Assembly: GCA_004151065.3 (NCBI GenBank)
Contig: NWUY0303891016.1
Coordinates: 1 to 10,811 of the forward strand
Length of the DNA: 10,811 nucleotides
Source: Larix sibirica
Taxonomy: Eukaryota > Streptophyta > Pinopsida > Pinales > Pinaceae
Reading direction: 5' to 3'
The notes below the pieces were generated by a model. That model did not search any database and had not been told where the DNA came from. It saw only the letters and a program-made list of their open reading frames with translations. The position numbers and the translations under genes are program-made. This document shows positions 7,332-10,811 of the stretch, piece by piece (position 1 is the stretch's first letter; each line of letters opens with the position of its first letter).

Positions 7332-8496
7332 GGCTGTGAAGGATATGCAACACACAATCTATTCACCTTTGGATGAATAACTTTGTGCAAACCATGATTG
7401 AGGCTTGGATGAAAGTGCCCAGCTACATAGATACACACTTATCAAATAAGAACTTATACCACCCTTTCTTGGAAAATTGAAAGCACTGGAACATAGGAGA
7501 ATGTTACTTGCTCCAACAACATGGAGGCCAGAAAAATGCATGAACAATAAATGGTTGGGTAATGGCATATGGAAAAAACAATGCATTTGTTTTCTACCCA
7601 TTCGACCTATTGTAAATCCTTGGGTTTCAATGTGTTTCGTGTCTGCAAACTGGTACAATCAATGTTACAAACTATAACCAGAAGACAGCTAAAAAGATGT
7701 ATGCAGATATGAAAATCAACAACCCTAAAAGAAACTTGCAAAGGCAAAGTGACAATCACAACCTTTCTTTTTCCCTAATCTTTATTTCTTTTGCCTAGCT
7801 CCATATTAGAGACAACCACGCCTTTCCTTCCAAACAACTAGAACATGAATGCTTACACATAAAAAACAACAAACACCCTAGCTATTGCTTTTCATACATA
7901 TCGTTATAGAAGACCATAACCTACATATAAACTATGTTTTTGAAAACTACTTTATACTATCTATCCATAATCCGCTCGACAAACGAAAGATTGTTCATTA
8001 CTGATTGCCATTTTCCATTATTTGCATCGCCAAAGAAAAGAAGCAATGATGGGTTATAGCTTTTGAACTTATTCTAATTGTCAGTTCTTGTTTGTAAACA
8101 ATGATGTTTTGCAACTTGAACGGTTGTTATGAACATTCAAATAGTTTTTTTTTCAAAAGCATTTTATTTGGATTTGTTATTGGCCTATCAAAACACAGAA
8201 CGCATATCCAAAAACATATACAAACACATATTACTTGAAGCACTTATATCAACCAATATTTGTTACTATTGTTGGTTAACAAGTTGGCTATTTCACAGGT
8301 CAGAGATAACCACTTTGAATTTCTTTGGTTTAACTACACTAGGTTAGATAATGCAAGTGCTTCCATACACAATGACAACCTAGGAATAAAAACCTATAGA
8401 CCATAGAACAAATAAATGCATTCATTTGAGCCATGAAAACCCATTCAGCCCTAAAAATGAAACTACCTAAAGCATCCAATTTTGAAAGGAAAAATT
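7332..8496. other. Noncoding stretch of mixed composition, no gene supported
   Basis: The part 7332-7680 is compositionally balanced and has overlapping frames on both strands (66 codons plus at 7477-7677; 99 codons minus at 7359-7658). Neither shows a known motif, and at least one must be spurious. From 7680 to 8496 the A/C-rich character returns with many stops. No RNA gene, promoter or transposon protein is visible. Confidence 0.4.
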
Positions 8497-8820
8497 CTTT
8501 TAAATTGCCTAGCCATAAAAAACAAAGCCTCATCAAGCACGGGAAAGCCATGGAAAGCTGCATTTCGACAATGCCAAACCCCCCTACAAATTTCTACGAT
8601 CAATGCAATAATGCATTCATAAAGCAACAAAGAAAAACTCTAAAACAAAGCCAATGGGAAAAACTCTACTACAAATACAACCAAATCCATTTTCAAATCT
8701 CAATAACCTCAAATCTAATCTTCATGATTTGCCTGTCAACATGAGAACAACAAAAATCTTGCACATTTCCACCATCCAGGAAACTGAATCAGGATTTTTT
8801 TTAAAACCACAAGCAACTAG
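8497..8820 (-). repeat. Degenerate repeat family, copy 3
   Basis: It begins CTTTTAAATTGCCTAGCCAT followed by AAAA (to 8520). It then has CAATGCAATAATGCATTC with AAGCAACAAAGAAAAACT (8601-8639) and, at 8761, GCACATTTCCACCATCCAGG. These blocks match copy 2 in the same order at an offset of about 2442-2489 bases, so the two share ancestry over roughly 300 bases despite many indels. Plus-strand frames of 103 and 77 codons overlap it with no recognisable domain. Confidence 0.6.
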
Positions 8821-8916
8821 TCATTGCTCCAGCCAATATTTCATACAAATCAACAGAAAATCACCCTCCATTGCACAACAGAAATAAAAGGAATCCCTCA
8901 CAAACATCTATATATT

Positions 8917-9090
8917 ATTTTAAATGGCCTTTTCATAAAAGCAAATCCCGCTTCATCAATGCAATAATGCAATTCAGAGGCTAACAAACAACTTCGAAAC
9001 AAAGGCAAGAAGCTACCACAACAAAGATAAAGAAATCCATTATCCATCTCAAATCACAAAACGAGTTGAACTATTTTCCACCAGGATGTC
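8917..9090 (-). repeat. Degenerate repeat family, copy 4, shortened
   Basis: It starts ATTTTAAATGGCCTTTTCAT (8917), giving the clearest form of the opening block. CAATGCAATAATGCAA follows only 40 bases later (8957) where copies 1 and 2 have about 150, so about 110 bases appear to be missing. It retains AAAGATAAAGAAATCCAT (9023-9040), shared almost exactly with copy 2, and TTTTCCACCA near 9074. Confidence 0.6.
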
Positions 9091-9214
9091 AATGTCCCAA
9101 CAAATGTTCCATATAGAGCAACAAAAGAATGACCTGAATCACACAGGAGAACCACAATTTTTTTTTCTTCATACATATTCCTATTTGGAAACATGGCTAT
9201 ATGTTAGCCTATGG

Positions 9215-9546
9215 ACGATAGCTAGTTTTCTTCACAATTTTTCCCTATATCTATAATATATCAACGCAAGATAACCACAACAGGAATTGCAAAATCCTAA
9301 CTACCCTAAATCCAACCCGCCATCGGTTCACATCTAAATGAACTAAACACGAACACGAACCGGAACCCAAAACCTTCATCCATTCACATCTAAATGAACA
9401 TAAACAAGAACTAGAACCACAAACCTTCCTAGAAGCACTAAAATATCAATGGAACACTGCCCTACATTGTTTTTTACAAAGCCTAAAAACCAAGCCCCAC
9501 CATCGCAAGTGTTTTTTTACAGGGAAACAATAAGAGGAACCAACGA
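9215..9546 (-). repeat. Tandem duplication, unit 1 with nested 56-base repeat
   Basis: It starts ATAGCTAGTTTTCTTCACAA (9218) and includes ACATTGTTTTTTACAAA (9464) and CGCAAGTGTTTTTTTACAGG. Inside, TTCACATCTAAATGAAC occurs at 9327 and again at 9383, marking a 56-base tandem duplication absent from unit 2. The start offset to unit 2 is 333 bases; after the nested repeat it falls to 276, which matches the extra copy. Confidence 0.8.
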
Positions 9547-9547
9547 G

Positions 9548-9819
9548 ACAATAGCTAGTTTTCTTCACAATTCTCCCCTATTAATATAACATATTAACAA
9601 GCAGAAAACACAACAAAACTCACAAAATCCCCACACCCTCACATCCAACCCAGCATCGATTCACATCTGAATGAATATGAACATGAACAACAACCAAAAA
9701 CCTTTCTACAAACATTGAAATATCAATGAAAGCTGCCCCACATTGTTTTTTACAAACCCTATAACGAGGCTACATGAACGCAAGGGGCTTTTACAGAGCA
9801 ATGTTGAAAAGAACCAAGG
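9548..9819 (-). repeat. Tandem duplication, unit 2
   Basis: It repeats unit 1 in the same order: AATAGCTAGTTTTCTTCACA (9550), CATCCAACCCAGCATCGATT, TTCACATCTGAATGAA (9660), AAATATCAATG, ACATTGTTTTTTACAAA (9740), CGCAAGGGGCTTTTACAG and GAACCAA (9811). Differences from unit 1 are scattered substitutions plus the absence of one 56-base block. No third unit is seen on either side. Confidence 0.8.
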
Positions 9820-10766
9820 GTTCTACTCCCAATTTAAGGAACCAATAACAACCCAATGAAAACGCCATGACTGTAACAAACCCTTAACACAGAACAAACA
9901 TCCAAAACACAACAAAATAGAGTAGCCTAGCACCCAACGACCAACAAAAACAACAATTTCACTACAACAAACAAATTTCCAATGCCAAAACACCACAATT
10001 AAATGCAGCTCGACCCAATAACATACCTCCGCCCAAGATGCAAAACAAACAAATGAAAGCAAGAGCCGACCTCGAGCAATAAACCACCACAAGTAGAAAA
10101 AACAACCTCGCAACCAACAAACACTGAGAATGGTCAAAACCTGCCAATCGTCGAACATAAACAAAGAAAAGCAAAAAGGGCCATAGCAAGAAACCTCTTT
10201 TACCTGGAACCCGACCCTTTCCAATGCGAATGCAACGACCACTGCCGTAAACCCACCGTAACAACAAGGCAAATAGCCCTCAACACCAACCATAACAACC
10301 TATGAACATCCCAAAACCTCCTACCTCGCAAGGCCAAGCACAATGACACCAAGAACAACTTAATTCCACAGAAAAGACCAACCAAACGACAAATAGGATC
10401 AACAAATTAACACCAACAAACGACCACCGCACCAGAGAGAAATACACCAACACCACCGGAAAAACAAACGAAGACACGCACATGACCAACCACCATAGGT
10501 ACATAAAAGGCCATACCATTGCCACATCAACACCAACCTTCCAAAATCCGTACCTAGGAGAACTAGTGGAGACTGCATTATACCCACCATCCATCGACTT
10601 GAACACGACTCATTAAAACCCAAATGATTGCATTAAAACCTAGCTTCAATGCCCATGCTCTCATAGCTAATAAACACATTTAAACCAGTTCACCCGCCTG
10701 CTACCACGCCCTCAACTCTGGAGCCCAAGGGATGACATCACCGCACCATAAGACAATAAAAACACA

Positions 10767-10770
<4 letters not shown>
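9820..10770. other. Extremely A/C-rich stretch, no gene supported
   Basis: Roughly 80 percent of plus-strand bases are A or C; by hand count 10081-10140 has about 31 A, 17 C, 7 G and 5 T, and 9901-9960 about 30 A, 18 C, 5 G and 7 T. The minus strand, being T/G-rich and A-poor, rarely forms TAA, TAG or TGA, which explains open frames of 156 codons (9823-10293) and 108 codons (10280-10606). Their translations are rich in V, L, W, F, C and G and lack domain patterns. The last part (10640-10750) is less skewed and unremarkable. Confidence 0.6.

Positions 10771-10808
<38 letters not shown>
10771..10808. repeat. (AT)n microsatellite, about 19 units
   Basis: An uninterrupted AT repeat of about 38 bases fills the end of the window; its true length may exceed what is shown if the following T residues interrupt rather than end it. 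Confidence 0.95.

Positions 10809-10811
<3 letters not shown>

Noticed and set aside
7359-7677. Overlapping 99-codon minus and 66-codon plus frames
   Set aside because: Neither has a known motif, clear splice sites or a compositional advantage, so I could not support either as a gene.
5786-9090. CRISPR-like array
   Set aside because: Copies are few, long, degenerate and irregularly spaced, which fits old duplicated plant DNA and not a repeat-spacer array.
9823-10606. Minus-strand open frames of 156 and 108 codons, the longest on that strand
   Set aside because: The minus strand is T/G-rich and A-poor, so stop codons are rare by composition. The translations are V/L/W/F/C-rich with no recognisable domain, and other frames on the same strand are open too.

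Overview
The window looks like plant nuclear DNA with no gene I can name. It is AT-rich and carries (AT)n microsatellites. Reading frames rarely exceed 100 codons, there are no prokaryotic operon features, and several sites look like plant splice sites (GTAAG donors, T-rich tracts ending TACAG, TTGTAG or GCATAG). I cannot name the species. I saw no rRNA gene, complete tRNA gene, CRISPR array or intact transposon coding region.

Layout: (1) 1-330 is a GC-richer patch with short overlapping open stretches, perhaps a gene end or its relic. (2) 330-843 is AT-rich sequence with an (AT)n tract. (3) 844-3886 is dense in small inverted repeats. Its right end, read on the minus strand, resembles the start of a long LTR of a plant Ty3/gypsy element; no internal region, primer-binding site or second LTR is visible, so a solo or truncated LTR is the best guess. 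Inside it, minus-strand donor and acceptor pairs at 1867-2675 outline a chain of small exons with introns of about 90-130 bases. Two short tandem duplications and a 16-bp-arm palindrome lie at 2921-3393. (4) 3906-4112 is a minus-strand open stretch with a good 3' splice site just before it, possibly a terminal exon, ending 20 bases from the LTR-like terminus. (5) About 4150-10770 has strong strand asymmetry. The plus strand is A- and C-rich and G-poor, so the minus strand is T/G-rich, as expected of a long intron or transcribed region read on the minus strand. It holds degenerate repeat families: four copies of a roughly 220-base unit, a 274-base-spaced pair, and a tandem duplication with a nested 56-base repeat. 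The asymmetry peaks at 9600-10600, where minus-strand open frames of 108-156 codons are best explained by the scarcity of A on that strand. The window ends in a long (AT)n tract.

No genes can be shown to work together here. The most coherent reading is a minus-strand transcription unit whose long repeat-rich intron fills the right two thirds, with an LTR-like insertion at its downstream side. This is inference; spliced RNA reads or a repeat-library search would settle it.
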